DNA from: Asanoa iriomotensis
GTDB taxonomy: Bacteria > Actinomycetota > Actinomycetes > Mycobacteriales > Micromonosporaceae
DNA: 64,000 nt
Assembly: GCF_016862515.1 (NCBI RefSeq)
Contig: NZ_BONC01000016.1
Span: 62,001-126,000 of the forward strand
Direction of reading: 5' to 3'
Shown in pieces: positions 10,197 through 21,300 of the stretch. The notes beneath the pieces were generated by a model. It had not been told where the DNA came from and did not search any database. It saw only the letters and a program-made list of their open reading frames with translations. Each line of letters starts with the position of its first letter. Position 1 is the first letter of the stretch. The translations under genes were made by a program, and so were the position numbers.

Positions 10197-11128
10197 AGGG
10201 CGTAGACCGCATCCCCGACTTGCCCAGGCTGGATTGCCGCGTCCCAGTCCACCGTCGCGCCGGCGTTCTCCACGGCCCTCCGCACGTCAGCGAACCGGCG
10301 CGGTTCTAATATTGGATCTTCGATGTAAAACGCGACGGGTGGGTGTTGCCGGTCTCCGGCGTCTACCCGGACCACTTTCGCCGGAGGCCCGGCCAGAGCG
10401 TTGCCGTGTGGCTCGGCGCGATCAGTAGCGTGGTTGACCAACACAAGGCCTTGGCCAGGCGAGACCAAGCGTTCATCGCCACGACGGAGGAACCACCATC
10501 CGACTTCCGTCCTCGCGCCGTACCGACGTACCAATTGCTTGCGTGCTGCTTCCGCCGTCGGGCTTAAGGTCTCGTTCGTCGGCGCGTTCATCCCGATCCA
10601 CAAGGGCTTTCTGCGACTAGGGCGGGGCCTCCGCCGGGTGGAGGACCGGGGCGTTCGCCGCGGCTCGCGGTACACGCTCCTCGCATGCGCGAGCCAATCC
10701 TTGTCGATCTCGTCCGCCAGCCCAACCCACTCGTCCAGTTGCCAACTGACGTCGTCACACACTGCCTCGTCGTCAGTCACGATCGCGGCCTCGTACAAGA
10801 TGTCCCGAGACCGGACCGAAACATTGGCCGACCCAACCACTGCCGTGCGAGAGCCTCGGGAATGATCGAGAAGAACGACCTTGGCGTGTAGATCAGGCAA
10901 GGACCACACCTGAACACCAGCTTTAAGCCAAGCCGCGACGGCATCGGGGTGGAGGGCACCATCAGCCAGAGCGGCGTCGCCGCCGTTCACAACGACCACG
11001 TCGCCCGCCTCGAGCGGAAGGATCTGAGGAGCGCCGCGACCAGCGAACGCGATGGCGACCCTCCGCCGTGCCGCACCGGCGATCAGCTCCTGCAGATCAT
11101 CCCAAATCTGTCCGCCAAGAAACTCCAC
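10169..11128 (-). CDS. Phospholipase D-like domain protein (putative nuclease)
   Basis: Single PLD/HKD motif: LHAKVVLLD followed by VVGSANVSVRSRDILYEA, as in NgoFVII- and Nuc-type nucleases, which dimerise to build one active site. The C-terminal half (from about WIGMNAPTNETLSPTAEAA) is a separate domain of unknown role. I place the start at GTG 11128 (VEFLGGQIWDDLQ); the frame stays open to an ATG at 11284, but that extension is arginine-rich and low-complexity. The gene is upstream of and overlapping the broken OGG-like gene, so the pair was probably co-transcribed. A role in DNA damage or defence is inferred from context only. Confidence 0.65.
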   Translation of the reverse strand: MEFLGGQIWDDLQELIAGAARRRVAIAFAGRGAPQILPLEAGDVVVVNGGDAALADGALHPDAVAAWLKAGVQVWSLPDLHAKVVLLDHSRGSRTAVVGSANVSVRSRDILYEAAIVTDDEAVCDDVSWQLDEWVGLADEIDKDWLAHARSVYREPRRTPRSSTRRRPRPSRRKPLWIGMNAPTNETLSPTAEAARKQLVRRYGARTEVGWWFLRRGDERLVSPGQGLVLVNHATDRAEPHGNALAGPPAKVVRVDAGDRQHPPVAFYIEDPILEPRRFADVRRAVENAGATVDWDAAIQPGQVGDAVYALWYTDGSLT

Positions 11129-11362
11129 CGCGGCATTATCGCGACGTCGCCCTCGTTCTGCCGACCGTGACGCAACGTCAAACTTCCGTTGTGAGTTTCC
11201 CGCAATGCCTGGGGGCGCTGCTTTAGCTGCCCTGCGGCCGGCCATACGGTGACCTCGCCCAGGAACTTGTCGCACTATAGGCACAATGCGTCACCGTGTC
11301 GCACACGCCGGCGTCGGTACGACAGGGTGGGATGGATCGCTTCATGCATTGAGGTGGCGTCC

Positions 11363-12806
11363 ATGCTGGACGATGGGTCTATGGACCCCGACGACCTTGT
11401 GGGCGCCGAGCGGCAGGTCTGGGATGCGTTCTCTCGGCGCGTCACCGTGGATCTTTCCGAGTCGAGCGATCGGAAGGTCCGCAGCGACGTGCTGCGCGCC
11501 CTGCTGCTTGGGGCACAACCACCCGCTGCAGGACACCTCGCTGCACTGATCCTGGTCGGAGCGGAGGTCACAGGGACATTGGACCTGTCGTACTCGGCAG
11601 TGGCCTTCCCAGTCAGGATGACGCAATGCGTGTTTGAGCATCCGATCGCGCTGGTTGGGACCAAAGTCTCGGTCCTCAATCTCACAGGTTCAAGCGTTCC
11701 TGGAGTCCACGCTCCCTACGCGACCGTCGCGGGGAACCTGGAACTCGACGCCATGGCGATCAACGGCCAGGTCGACCTGAGAGGAACGCGGATCAACGGC
11801 ATCCTCAACCTCAACGGGACGACGATCATTGCGGACGGACAATCCCTGCTTGGGCGGCGCCTTCAGGTTGAGCACGACATCACGGCGCGAGCTCTACGAA
11901 CTGCGGGGGGAAGTGTTCATATCGGACAGCAAGGTGGAAGGCTGCCTGTTTCTGGAAGGCGCCGCCCTCGGATCAACACTTGGTCGCTCGCTTACGGCGC
12001 GTGGCGCCACCATAGGAGCGCTCATGAACTGTTCTGATGGCTTCGCTGCCGACGGGCAGATCAGCCTGACCGGAGCGGTCGTTAGGAACGGGCTCTCGTT
12101 CTATGACTCACAACTTTCGAGTTCCGAGGATAGGGCACTGACCTGCAGGAACCTTCGCACAGGTCGCCTGCAACTGCTCCCAAGAGCTCCAATCGGCGGT
12201 GAACTCGACCTACGTCACGCCAACATCGATGTGATCGAAGACGCCCCCGCGACATGGCCTTCACGTATCAAGCTCGACGGGCTTACCTATCGGAGCTTTG
12301 ACAGCGGCGCAAGCCTTCGGGAGCGCATCGACTGGCTAAGACGGGACCCGTCCGGCCATCAGTCACAGCCGTACGAACACCTGGCGTCGGTGTTGCGAGG
12401 CGCCGGTCGGAACGATGCAGCACGTCAAGTTCTACTCGCCGCCGAACGGCAGGCCCGTGCTGCCCGTGGCGCGGCCGCGAAGTCCTGGGGCTACTTGCAG
12501 GACGCTCTTCTCGGCTACGGGTACCTGCCTAGCCGAGCGGCCGGCTGGTTCATCGCTTTTGCGGTGGCTGGCTCGCTGTTCTTTTCAGAATTCCCGCCCG
12601 AACCGAGCCGCGACGCTCCACCGAACAGCTTCGTCGCAATGCTCTACGCGTGCGACCTACTCTTTCCGGTCGTCAATCTCCGCCAAGAGGCTCTCTACCG
12701 ACCCACAGGAGCCGGCGCCTGGGTCGCCACGCTCTTGATCGTCATGGGCTGGGTCCTCACGACGACCGTCGCCGTGGCGCTCGGTCGAGTGCTCCGTCGT
12801 TCATAG
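11363..12806 (+). pseudogene. Membrane-anchored pentapeptide-like repeat protein, frameshifted
   Basis: One gene split across two frames. Frame one starts at ATG 11363 (preceded by GAGGTGG) and gives a beta-helix-like series of repeats such as GNLELDAMAINGQVDLRG. Frame two runs to 12806 with EVFISDSKVEGCLFLEGA, more repeats and two transmembrane segments (AAGWFIAFAVAGSLFF and GAWVATLLIVMGWVLTTTVA). The break coincides with a run of six G at 11905-11910; removing one G restores a single frame of about 480 aa. Actinobacterial relatives are often annotated membrane-associated oxidoreductase, a name without clear support. Homopolymer phase variation, decay or a sequencing error all fit. Confidence 0.65.
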
Positions 12807-13015
12807 GAATTCGCAATGAGGCTTCGTTGCCGACCGACAGCGGCTTGTGGACCGGTTGTACCGGACATGGGATCCTGGATGCACCATAAGACCGAGTATG
12901 TACTTCCACCAGGCGTCGCGGCTTGGAGATGCCAACGCCACGGGCGACACCAACGCGCGTCGGTTGCAGTAAGGGCCCCGCCCATGGGCGACTCGAGTCG
13001 GTAGTCCTGACGGCA

Positions 13016-14839
13016 CTACTGGCTCGTCATACTCCGTAGCACGGACCAGTGCTCCGGATGGACGGAGACATTCGAGTTCCAGATGTTCCAGGCGACTATT
13101 TCCTTACTGACCTTGAACCGCGCAGAGAGCTCCTTCACGAGCTTCCGCATGTCCTTGGTCGCCTTGAGGTACTCCTCACCTGCGACCGCTTGAGGAAGCA
13201 AGAGTTCGGCGGCGAACGCTCGGGCTCTTGCTTCAACGTGTCCGCTCTGACGGCCCCTAAGGACCTCGGCAACGGGCAACGCGCCATTGCGATCGAGGAG
13301 GAGGTGGCATATCTCATGGGCCAATGTAGCGTTACGCCCGTAACCTTTGCCGTGGGCTCCCTTACGGTTAACAAACACGGCTGGTCCATGGGTGGGACCC
13401 CAAGCAGCAAAGGCATCGAGGCTGTCTGCGTCGTCAATGGAGACATCACGGACCGTCACTCCGAGTTCCCGCTCTAGTATTGTCTTTGGGTCAATTGGTT
13501 CACTCGGCGAAATATTGAGAAGCGATCTAAGGGCACGCGCGGCGGCAAGTCCCTCGTCGTACGCGTACGTGCTCGCCTCAATCGAGGCGAAGATTGCACG
13601 CTCAAGATCGTCGAGTTTTGCCGGTCTCGTGAATCCAACTGAAGAGATTTGGGAAAAGATTACTGAGGTTTGCAGGTCTGTCAGGCCACGCGACATTCGC
13701 GCAGCTGCGAAAAGCTCGCTCTTAGATGGATCACGCGGGATGCTCGCCACTTCGGCATCAAAGGCTGCGGAGCTTGCTCGGAGCTTCCTGACCTCCTCCA
13801 ACGTCCGACCGGATACGATCGACGCGACGTTGTCGCCTGCCGCTTGCCACCTTGTGTCCCATGCGTTGGCCGCCTCGCGAGAGGTCGGTTCATCAACGCG
13901 CGCAAGCTGGGAGGCGAGATCAGTAACGAGTTCCTCTAGCGGAAGAAGGACCTCGTTAAGGCCGAACTTGTGCGAACTCTCGTCCTCGAGAAGCCATCCG
14001 TAGCGGCCTTCCTTAACCAGTAGTACAGGCTTTAATGCCGTCGTGCTGACGAACCTAGAGAGGTCATGCCTTTCGTAAAAACCCTCAAGCGCTTCTTCAA
14101 ACTCTTGTCTTTCGAATGGCGGCAGGCTATTCCGGCGCGAGTTGAATGCTGCTCGAATTCTTTCCAGCCGATCGAGCGGCAGATCTTGCGGGAGCCGCTC
14201 TTCCCAGGAGACGTATTGCCATATACCCGCAAAGAATAGGCATGCCTCCTCGGGAGAGGCGAATACGCCATCGTCCGAAGTCGGCGATGATCCCCAGACG
14301 GGCTTGCCGAGGATCGAGAGTCCTATTTGACACGTAAGGCTAGGCCCGCTTAGAGCGCCCCCTTCCGCATGAATGCGGAGCGTAAAAGATGCGCCCTTTT
14401 CTGAGCCATATGTCCGGTCGACCAGTACGCCCGCGTGCGAACTCCCCTTGGACGAATCGAGTGTAACTGTGCTTTGGAGTCTGGCCGAGGGAAGCGGCAG
14501 CCAATCCTCCGGAATCCTGCTAGCCAGCATCGAACGCACATCACTCGACCCTGAAAGGTAATCAAGGCTGGCAACCCATACATGCGGCTCTAACGGCTGC
14601 TCGTAGGCGTACCTGAGCGGTAGTCGACCATGCGTGATGGCGCGGAGGACAGGTGGATCGATTGGGGCATAGAGAAAGACCTCATGCCGTTGTTCCTCGT
14701 CGTCGTCGACAAGCAAAGCTAAGTAGTGGTACCCGAGGTGATTTGTGCATGTGAAAAGCTTGGGGCCGTCATAGTCGATCAGGACATCCTCTATCGTCAA
14801 CTCGCCTAGAGGAGACCCGACGGGCGTGAGATCGGTCAT
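13016..14839 (-). CDS. ImmA/IrrE-family metallopeptidase with N-terminal DUF6575-like domain
   Basis: 607 aa. The C-terminal third carries the zinc peptidase motif LAHEICHLLLDRNG (HExxH form HEICH) followed by EARARAFAAELLLP, as in ImmA/IrrE proteases that cleave phage-type repressors. The N-terminal third (residues about 1-130, rich in acidic and aromatic residues) looks like the DUF6575 family. Unlike classical ImmA, no obvious HTH repressor partner is next to it. The start ATG at 14839 overlaps the stop of the upstream small gene (ATGA), so the two form a coupled operon. The region is visibly less GC-rich than the rest of the window, pointing to transfer. Confidence 0.75.
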   Translation of the reverse strand: MTDLTPVGSPLGELTIEDVLIDYDGPKLFTCTNHLGYHYLALLVDDDEEQRHEVFLYAPIDPPVLRAITHGRLPLRYAYEQPLEPHVWVASLDYLSGSSDVRSMLASRIPEDWLPLPSARLQSTVTLDSSKGSSHAGVLVDRTYGSEKGASFTLRIHAEGGALSGPSLTCQIGLSILGKPVWGSSPTSDDGVFASPEEACLFFAGIWQYVSWEERLPQDLPLDRLERIRAAFNSRRNSLPPFERQEFEEALEGFYERHDLSRFVSTTALKPVLLVKEGRYGWLLEDESSHKFGLNEVLLPLEELVTDLASQLARVDEPTSREAANAWDTRWQAAGDNVASIVSGRTLEEVRKLRASSAAFDAEVASIPRDPSKSELFAAARMSRGLTDLQTSVIFSQISSVGFTRPAKLDDLERAIFASIEASTYAYDEGLAAARALRSLLNISPSEPIDPKTILERELGVTVRDVSIDDADSLDAFAAWGPTHGPAVFVNRKGAHGKGYGRNATLAHEICHLLLDRNGALPVAEVLRGRQSGHVEARARAFAAELLLPQAVAGEEYLKATKDMRKLVKELSARFKVSKEIVAWNIWNSNVSVHPEHWSVLRSMTSQ

Positions 14840-15183
14840 GAGTCCACCACCGCAAAGAGCGAAGTGACGTTAACGCCAACCGGAACCCACCAATCATGGT
14901 GAGACTCAAGTACTTCTTTGCCGAGTGTTGACGGGGAGTTGTCGATCATTCCATGTACGGCCTCTAGTGTACCTTTTGCTATCTTTCGCTTACGCATGGG
15001 TGGTATAAGGCTTTGAGCACGCCTGGCGTCATCTAGAATTTCGTACATTGACAGGGCTGACAGCGCGCACAGCCGGTCGGCTGGTGCGCCTTGATGCCTA
15101 GGTGTATCCCGCGGGCGCACGAAATCTGTCTCCGTGCAAGGGTCGGTCCTTACAAAGCGGTAAAACGTTCCTGTCGCGGGCAT
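14836..15183 (-). CDS. Small conserved partner of the ImmA/IrrE protein
   Basis: 115 aa from ATG 15183 (MPATGTFYRFVRTDPCTETDF), although the frame is open further upstream with low-complexity sequence. The pattern of an opening FYRFVRTDPPTExDF-like stretch and a middle LSALSMYEILDDARR segment recurs in small actinobacterial proteins of unknown function; I do not recognise a fold. It is translationally coupled to the metallopeptidase by ATGA overlap, so the two probably act together, for example as substrate or sensor and protease, or as a toxin-antitoxin-like pair. That role is inference. Confidence 0.6.
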   Translation of the reverse strand: MPATGTFYRFVRTDPCTETDFVRPRDTPRHQGAPADRLCALSALSMYEILDDARRAQSLIPPMRKRKIAKGTLEAVHGMIDNSPSTLGKEVLESHHDWWVPVGVNVTSLFAVVDS

Positions 15184-15742
15184 TGCCGAGGATGGCGGAC
15201 ACTGAGCAGGCATATCGTTCGGCCATCTGTACCCAGGCGCTTCGGCGGTCACGGCGCTCTCCCGGCTCCTTGGTGGACGAGAGGCCAACTTATCCGGTGG
15301 ACGGCATCGCTGTGAACTTCGTGTCGTGCCGTGGACCCCGACGTGCAAAACTTCCCTCGCAGTTGCCATCTCACCCGCCCCGTCCTGGCTCCACTGTCTT
15401 CAGTGTGAACCTCAAAGACGCGCTACGAGTGCTGATCATGATTTGTAGACGCCAAAGCGTCCGTCCATAGGCGTTAACGAGTGACTGAGCCTTGGGTTCA
15501 GTAGTCTGCGTAGCCTCGCGACCTCGGTCCACCAGCGGTGGCGGCGATGATCGGTGTCGACCCTGCCTCTCGACGCCGGGCCAGCCGCTCTCACAGGGCC
15601 ATGAATGCCCGCCGCGTGCGGGCGCACCTTGCAATGTGTGCGATTGCAACGCTGAACCGGCCGGCCTCCCACGAGGCCGTGCTGCCGTTCTCAACGCTTA
15701 AGAGCTGCAAGGGGCCGTAGATGTTTGACCGGCGGCCCGCGC
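15184..15742. other. Intergenic region without a supported gene
   Basis: About 560 bp between the divergent-side small gene and the recombinase stop. Frames in it are short and arginine-rich, as expected of non-coding GC-rich DNA. No copy of the 265-bp repeat is present. Confidence 0.5.
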
Positions 15743-17200
15743 TCAGTAGACGACGAACTCGGCCTGGCGTACCTCTGCTCTGCCGCCGGGCGTCGCCGGC
15801 GCCGCCCCGTTCGGGATGGTCAACGTGACCGTCTCCCGGTCCGGGTGGTAAATCAGGTGCAGTCCGCACCGCGCGTACGTGTCGGCCAGGCGCGCCGTGG
15901 CAGCACGCAACTCGGCCTCGCTCGCCACGAGTGCGGGGGCAAGCCGGTCGCCGGCGAGATCGGCTGGAAATGGTGGGCCCTGGCGCAGGAACGCTGTGAC
16001 CGGGGCGGTCAGGGCGTCCTGACGCACGTAGACGGTGGGCGGGTGGTCAACCGGTGGTTCGGCCAGCTGGCGGGCGACACAGCGGTAGTAGACGTGTCCG
16101 TGGTGGACGCCGGCGCCCATTCGGCGCCCGCATCGTCCGCAATACAGGAGCCCGCGGAACAGGTAAGGGCGGTCGCTGCGGCGGGGTTGCCGGCCGGTGT
16201 CACCGGCGGCGCCGCGGGTGCGACGGGCTGTCTGGGCCTGGGTGAAGGTCTCGGGGTCGACGAGGGGCGGGTGGGCTAGGTCGGTGGACCAGGCCCAGTC
16301 GTCGGGGTGGTTCCAGCGGCGGCGGGTGGTGTAGCCAGCGGCGACGTCGTCGACATCAAGGAGGACCTCGTCGCCGCGTTGCCGGCTCCAGACCTGCCGG
16401 CCGGTGTAGCGCGGGTTGGTCAGAATCGCTCGCACCGCCCCGGGCTGCCAGCGTTCGCCCCGGCGGTGCGGATTGCGGGCCTGGTCGTGCGCGGAGGGAC
16501 AGGCGACGCCGTCGCGCGTCAAACCACGGGCGATTGCACTGAGCCCTCGCCTGGCGAGGCACTCGGCGAAAATCCTGACGACGACAGGAGCGGCGTCCGG
16601 GTCCGGCTCGAGCCGGTGAAGCCGGCGGCCGTCAGCGGCTCGGGCGGGATTGGGGTGGGGTCCGGCATCGGCGATGCGGTAGCCGTAGGGCGGCCGGCCA
16701 CCGAGGTAACGACCCTCGATGCGGGTCTGGGCCGCCATCGTGGCGCGGACCCGGAGCCGCACGCGGTTGCGTTCGCCTTTGCTTAGTCCGCCGTAGAGGA
16801 CCATGACCAGGTCGTGGGCATCGCTTCCAGGATCGACCGGTCCGCCAATCTCGGGCACCCACAACTCGACCCCATAGTGGACCAGAACTGGAAAGGTCAT
16901 GCCGAACTGTTCGCCGTGGAACGCCCGTTGTGGCTCGCCGATGACCACCGCGTCGAAGAGCCGGCCCCGACTCTTGATGGCCTCAAGCAAACGACTCGCG
17001 TTCGGACGTCGTTTCCACGGCAACGACCGTGACACTCCGATGTCGAAGTGCTCCTTGACGATCCTGCCGGACGCCGACGAGACCAGAGTCTGGGCGCGCT
17101 CAATCTGCCATGAACGAGACGCGGCAGGATCCTGATGATCCTCGGTCGAGACTCGACCGTAGAAAGCAAACCGCATACCGACGCTTGTCAAACGATGCAT
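15743..17200 (-). CDS. Large serine recombinase
   Basis: 485 aa from ATG 17200 (MHRLTSVGMRF); an ATG at 17176 is also possible. The resolvase domain has FYGRVSTEDH with catalytic Ser18, but the usual DRLSR region is replaced by IGEPQRAF, typical of an abundant actinomycete subgroup. The recombinase domain has GGRPPYGYR and AVRAILTNPRYTGRQVW, and a Cys4 zinc ribbon (CGRCGRRM and the later YYRC) follows. It ends in QAEFVVY. Such enzymes catalyse site-specific integration or excision between att sites. It is the only intact recombinase here and lies just left of the direct-repeat array, so it is the prime candidate for moving the segments between repeats; this link is inferred. Confidence 0.9.
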   Translation of the reverse strand: MHRLTSVGMRFAFYGRVSTEDHQDPAASRSWQIERAQTLVSSASGRIVKEHFDIGVSRSLPWKRRPNASRLLEAIKSRGRLFDAVVIGEPQRAFHGEQFGMTFPVLVHYGVELWVPEIGGPVDPGSDAHDLVMVLYGGLSKGERNRVRLRVRATMAAQTRIEGRYLGGRPPYGYRIADAGPHPNPARAADGRRLHRLEPDPDAAPVVVRIFAECLARRGLSAIARGLTRDGVACPSAHDQARNPHRRGERWQPGAVRAILTNPRYTGRQVWSRQRGDEVLLDVDDVAAGYTTRRRWNHPDDWAWSTDLAHPPLVDPETFTQAQTARRTRGAAGDTGRQPRRSDRPYLFRGLLYCGRCGRRMGAGVHHGHVYYRCVARQLAEPPVDHPPTVYVRQDALTAPVTAFLRQGPPFPADLAGDRLAPALVASEAELRAATARLADTYARCGLHLIYHPDRETVTLTIPNGAAPATPGGRAEVRQAEFVVY

Positions 17201-17441
17201 GTCGTCACCATCGGATGGCGCAGCACTAGATGTCAGCAGGCGGAGAGAACCTCTCACCGCCCCGTGTTTCGATCTCACTCGGCACGGTGACGCGCGTTCA
17301 CCTCGCGTGCGCATACCCGGACGGGTGATGCTAGCCGGGCCGTTGATCAAGCATTCTTCGCGACATGTCTTTGACGCGGTCGTCGATCCCCTGGCCGCGA
17401 TGGGACTTCAACCCCACCCAGAGCGATGCCGCTATGGCGGG

Positions 17442-17783
17442 TCAGAGGACGCCGGGCGGTTGCCTCAGTAGTTCCCCGGCTCGAACGAGGACCAGTGTGT
17501 ACAACTGTCGCCCCTCCTCATCGAGCGCGGCCCTGATCTCTGCGTGGCAGCGCAACGGCACCGATCGCAGCACCAGCGCCTTCTGAGTTGCATTGGCAAG
17601 GCCATTTATCTTCAGTGTTCGTGCGATCCGTTGGCGCGTCGGACGACCGACAGTGGAGTGGTCCAATACCAGCAGCAGCGCTGCGTTGAGATTGGCGACG
17701 TCCTCGCCGCGCGGGATCGTGTAGCGCCTCACGCCGTTCCCTTCGTCACTCGCGAGCCTGGTTGGTGGGCGCGAGCGGGACAT
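17442..17783 (-). CDS. Hypothetical protein
   Basis: 113 aa with plausible coding composition, for example TVGRPTRQRIARTLKINGLA and ALDEEGRQLYTLVLVRAGEL. No recognised domain. It lies 39 bp downstream of a truncated gene on the same strand, so the two may once have formed an operon. Both sit between the recombinase and the SIR2 gene. Confidence 0.4.
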   Translation of the reverse strand: MSRSRPPTRLASDEGNGVRRYTIPRGEDVANLNAALLLVLDHSTVGRPTRQRIARTLKINGLANATQKALVLRSVPLRCHAEIRAALDEEGRQLYTLVLVRAGELLRQPPGVL

Positions 17784-17822
17784 GGTCCCCCAGAACGCGC
17801 ACGTCGATGACCACTTGGACGA

Positions 17823-18240
17823 CTACTCTAGCGAGACCGACAGCATGCAGCCGTCGGGCGATGTCGTGACTTCGAGTCCTCGACCGCCGGCAGCCTCACC
17901 CGGCACGAGTCGGTAGCCGCTTCCTCCCCGCCCCGACCGGTAGTACTCCCGCCGCTCAACGAGATGAGTGTCCGAGGGCTCCGCGGGCAATATCAGCAAC
18001 GCCTCGGCAACACCGGTCCGCACATGGAGGCACTGCTGATCAAGCGCGATCCTGGTGCTCTCACACCTGAATGTCGAGCCCTCCGCATGGACCTGCTCTA
18101 ACGAGCTGATTCTGTCTCTGACCGCCTGCGGAGCCGTCCGGGTTATATCTCTACCAAGCGATTGCCCGGCAAAGGTGTAGAGCTGGGCCTGGTCCTCGGC
18201 AAGCGCTTCATGGACGGCCTCCGCCGGATCCAGTAGCAGG
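17823..18240 (-). pseudogene. 5'-truncated hypothetical gene
   Basis: The minus-strand frame is open for about 140 codons and looks coding (LYTFAGQSLGRDITRT, HVRTGVAEALLILPAEPSD, REYYRSGRGGSGYRL), but no ATG, GTG or TTG lies in frame at its beginning and a stop closes the frame near 18300. The only in-frame start gives the last 66 residues. The 5' end was probably lost when the SIR2 gene region was joined here. Function unknown. Confidence 0.45.
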
Positions 18241-18345
18241 ATGGCCGCCCAGACCGCACTCTGCAGTCGTGGTCGAGCTGGCCCGGATCGTCAAGCGTTG
18301 ACGCGGGGGGCGCCGCATTCGCCCGTTGCCCTACCCTTGGCTGCG

Positions 18346-21300
18346 ATGTGGATTCGTGATGTTGATGTGCCCGCCGCCCTTGTCAGCGAGTTCCGGGCCG
18401 GCAACGTGGTGCTGTTCGTTGGCGCCGGCGCTTCGATCGACCCGCCAGCGGGCCTGCCAACGTTCGTGGGGCTCACGAAAAAGATTGCGACGGACGCTCG
18501 ACACGATTTCGTTGCCTTAGATCTGGATCACCCCGACATCCTGCTCGGGCGGATCGAGGACAGGGGTGTGGATGTTCACCACGTCATCAAGACGATCATC
18601 GGAGATCCCGCGTCCGTCCCTAACGATCTACACCGGGCGATAGCAGGACTAGCCGCAGCAGGCTCGCCGGTACGGATCGTCACGACGAACTACGACCTGC
18701 ACCTATCATCGGCGCTGCGAGATCTCAACGTCGCGTTCCCGGAGTACCGCGGTCCGGCAGTGCCGATGGGCGACGACTTCGATGGCATCGTTTACCTGCA
18801 CGGCGACCTGACACAGCAGCCCAGGCATCTCATCGCGACCGAGGGTGATCTTGGACGCGCCTACCTGACCGATGCCTGGGCAGCGCGATTCGTCGAGCGG
18901 ATGTTCGCCAGGTACACGGTGCTCTTCATCGGCTACAGCCACAACGACACCGTCATGCGGCTGATCGCCCGAGGCATCGGCGGCGCGACACAACGGCGGT
19001 ACGCACTCACGCATGAGGCAGACCGGGACGTCTGGAAAACCTACGGCGTCCTACCAATCAATTACGAGGTCGTCGACCGCTCGCACGCCGCACTCGCTGA
19101 CACGCTCAACGGCTGGGCGGAGCTGACCGCTATGGGCCTGCACGACCATCGTCAGCGGATCGCCCGGTTGGTTGCAGCACCGCCGCCGCTCGTGCCTGAG
19201 CAGATCTCGTACCTCGAGGATGTCCTGGGCGACCTGCACCGTGTACGGTTCTTCGCCGAGCTCGCTGAGGGCACGGAATGGCTGTCGTGGACGGCGCAGC
19301 GCCCACAGTTCGCGGCAATGTTCCGTGCAGACATCCCGCACGACCCATGCACCGTCGTCCTCGCCAACTGGTTTGTCGAGCGATTTGTGATGGATGAAGC
19401 GCAGACGGGGGCCGCACTGCGGGTCCTGCACGACGGCGGAGGGCGGCCGACCTCGATGCTGTGCGGATTCCTGGGACAGCACCTGCACCGTATTTCCGGA
19501 CCACGTCCCGGCTGGCTCGGCCCATGGCTCGCGGTGCTCATCCAGCATGCCGGTGAGGAACACACGCGATGGCTTGAGTACGCGCTGCTGAAATCTGCGG
19601 AGCCTGAAGACCGAGCCGCCGCCCTGCTGTTGTTCGCGAGCCTGACAGAACCCCGCCTTCGGCAACGCCTGTACGCGGGACCGGACCCATCGTTTGACGT
19701 CAGCCTACGCGGATCGGTGCATCACCTCGACCGTGCCTGGGCGGAGGTCTTCCTTCCGATCCTCCCTACGGCGGCGACGGCGCTCCTGGCGATCGCAGAC
19801 CGCCAACTCCGACGAATCTGCGACCTGCTAACGATCGCAAGAGCTGCGCGACCGGCCTCGGACCCGGTGTCGTTTGGCCGATACGCGATCGAGCGCGACG
19901 CCGGCGACGAGTTCCGCAACCCCGTAGACGCGCTCATCGACGCCGCCCGAGACTGCATCGAGGTGTTATTGGCGAGTGGCCGCCCGTCCGGACTCGGCTA
20001 TCTCGACACCTGGGCAATCTCTGGGGTACCGATCCTGCAACGCCTTGCCCTGCACGGCTGGGGACGTCGCATCGACATCGATGCAACGGCCAAGCTTGCC
20101 TGGCTACGCACTACAGGCTGGTTGTTTGAGCATCAGCTCCGGCCCGAGATCTACCGCCTGATCGCGGAGACGCTGGCGAACGCCGGGGCGGCCGAAGCCG
20201 AAAGGCTGGTGTTCGACGCCAAGACCCTGCCAGTCAGGGGTCGCGACGCCGAACACATCGCGTACCTGCGATTCAACGCCCTGACGTGGCTGGTCCGATC
20301 CGCGCCAAACCTGACTTCTGCGCGGACCGCGCTCGACGAGCTCCGTGCCGCGTACCCACATTTCCAGCCCCGCGAACATCCCGACCTCTTCCGCGGGCGG
20401 TTCGAGTTCGGGTCCGTCCCGGAGCAGCCGCCGATGACTGTCGACGAACTGCACCAACGGATCGCGGCCGACCCGCCGGCCGCGATCGCGGAACTTCGGC
20501 AGTACGAGCACGTGCAGGTGCCGTTCGACGGCCCCGGCTGGGACGACGCGCTGCACACGCTTACAGCCACGATTCACGACCACCCCGCCGACGGATTAGC
20601 CGTCCTGGCGCACGCCGAACCTCTCCCCACGGACATCATCTCCGCCGTCATCAGCGGATGGTCATCGGCTCCGCTGGACGAAGCAACCGCGGTTGCGGTG
20701 GTCCACCGCATCAGAGACCTGGACCTGGAAGTGGTGACCCAAAGCGTCGCGCGGTTGCTGCTCGGCGGCTCCACCAACTCAGCGAACGCGACGAAGTGGC
20801 ACCTGATCTCGGAGGCGCGGGAACTGGCCGAGGCCCTGTGGACGGTGCTCGGTCCTGAGGACCCGCCGGACGACCGCAGCGACTGGCTGAGTTTGGCGAT
20901 CAATCGGCCTGCCGGACAGATCGCGGAATTCTGGATCCGCGCGGTCTCGGCCGACTGGGCCAACGCCGGTGATGCGTGGAACGGTCTGCCATCCGGACTC
21001 CGGCGGCCTCTCGAAACCATGCTCGGTGGACCAGACGGCCCGACGTCGCTAGCCCAGACCGTCCTCGCCGGGCACCTCGCGTTCTTCTTCGCCGCTGACC
21101 GGGGCTGGTGCGAGGAGTTCCTGCTGCCACTGATGACCTGGGCAGGTGACGAGGACCGAGCGGTGCGGGCGTGGACCGGCTACCTCACCGGCGGTCGCAT
21201 CAATGACGACCTCTGTGAAGCCGGACTTCGTAGCGCCTATCTCGAGACAGTCGCCCATGCCGACCGTCTGCCGGACGACCTCGGCCGTGCCCTCCTTGAG

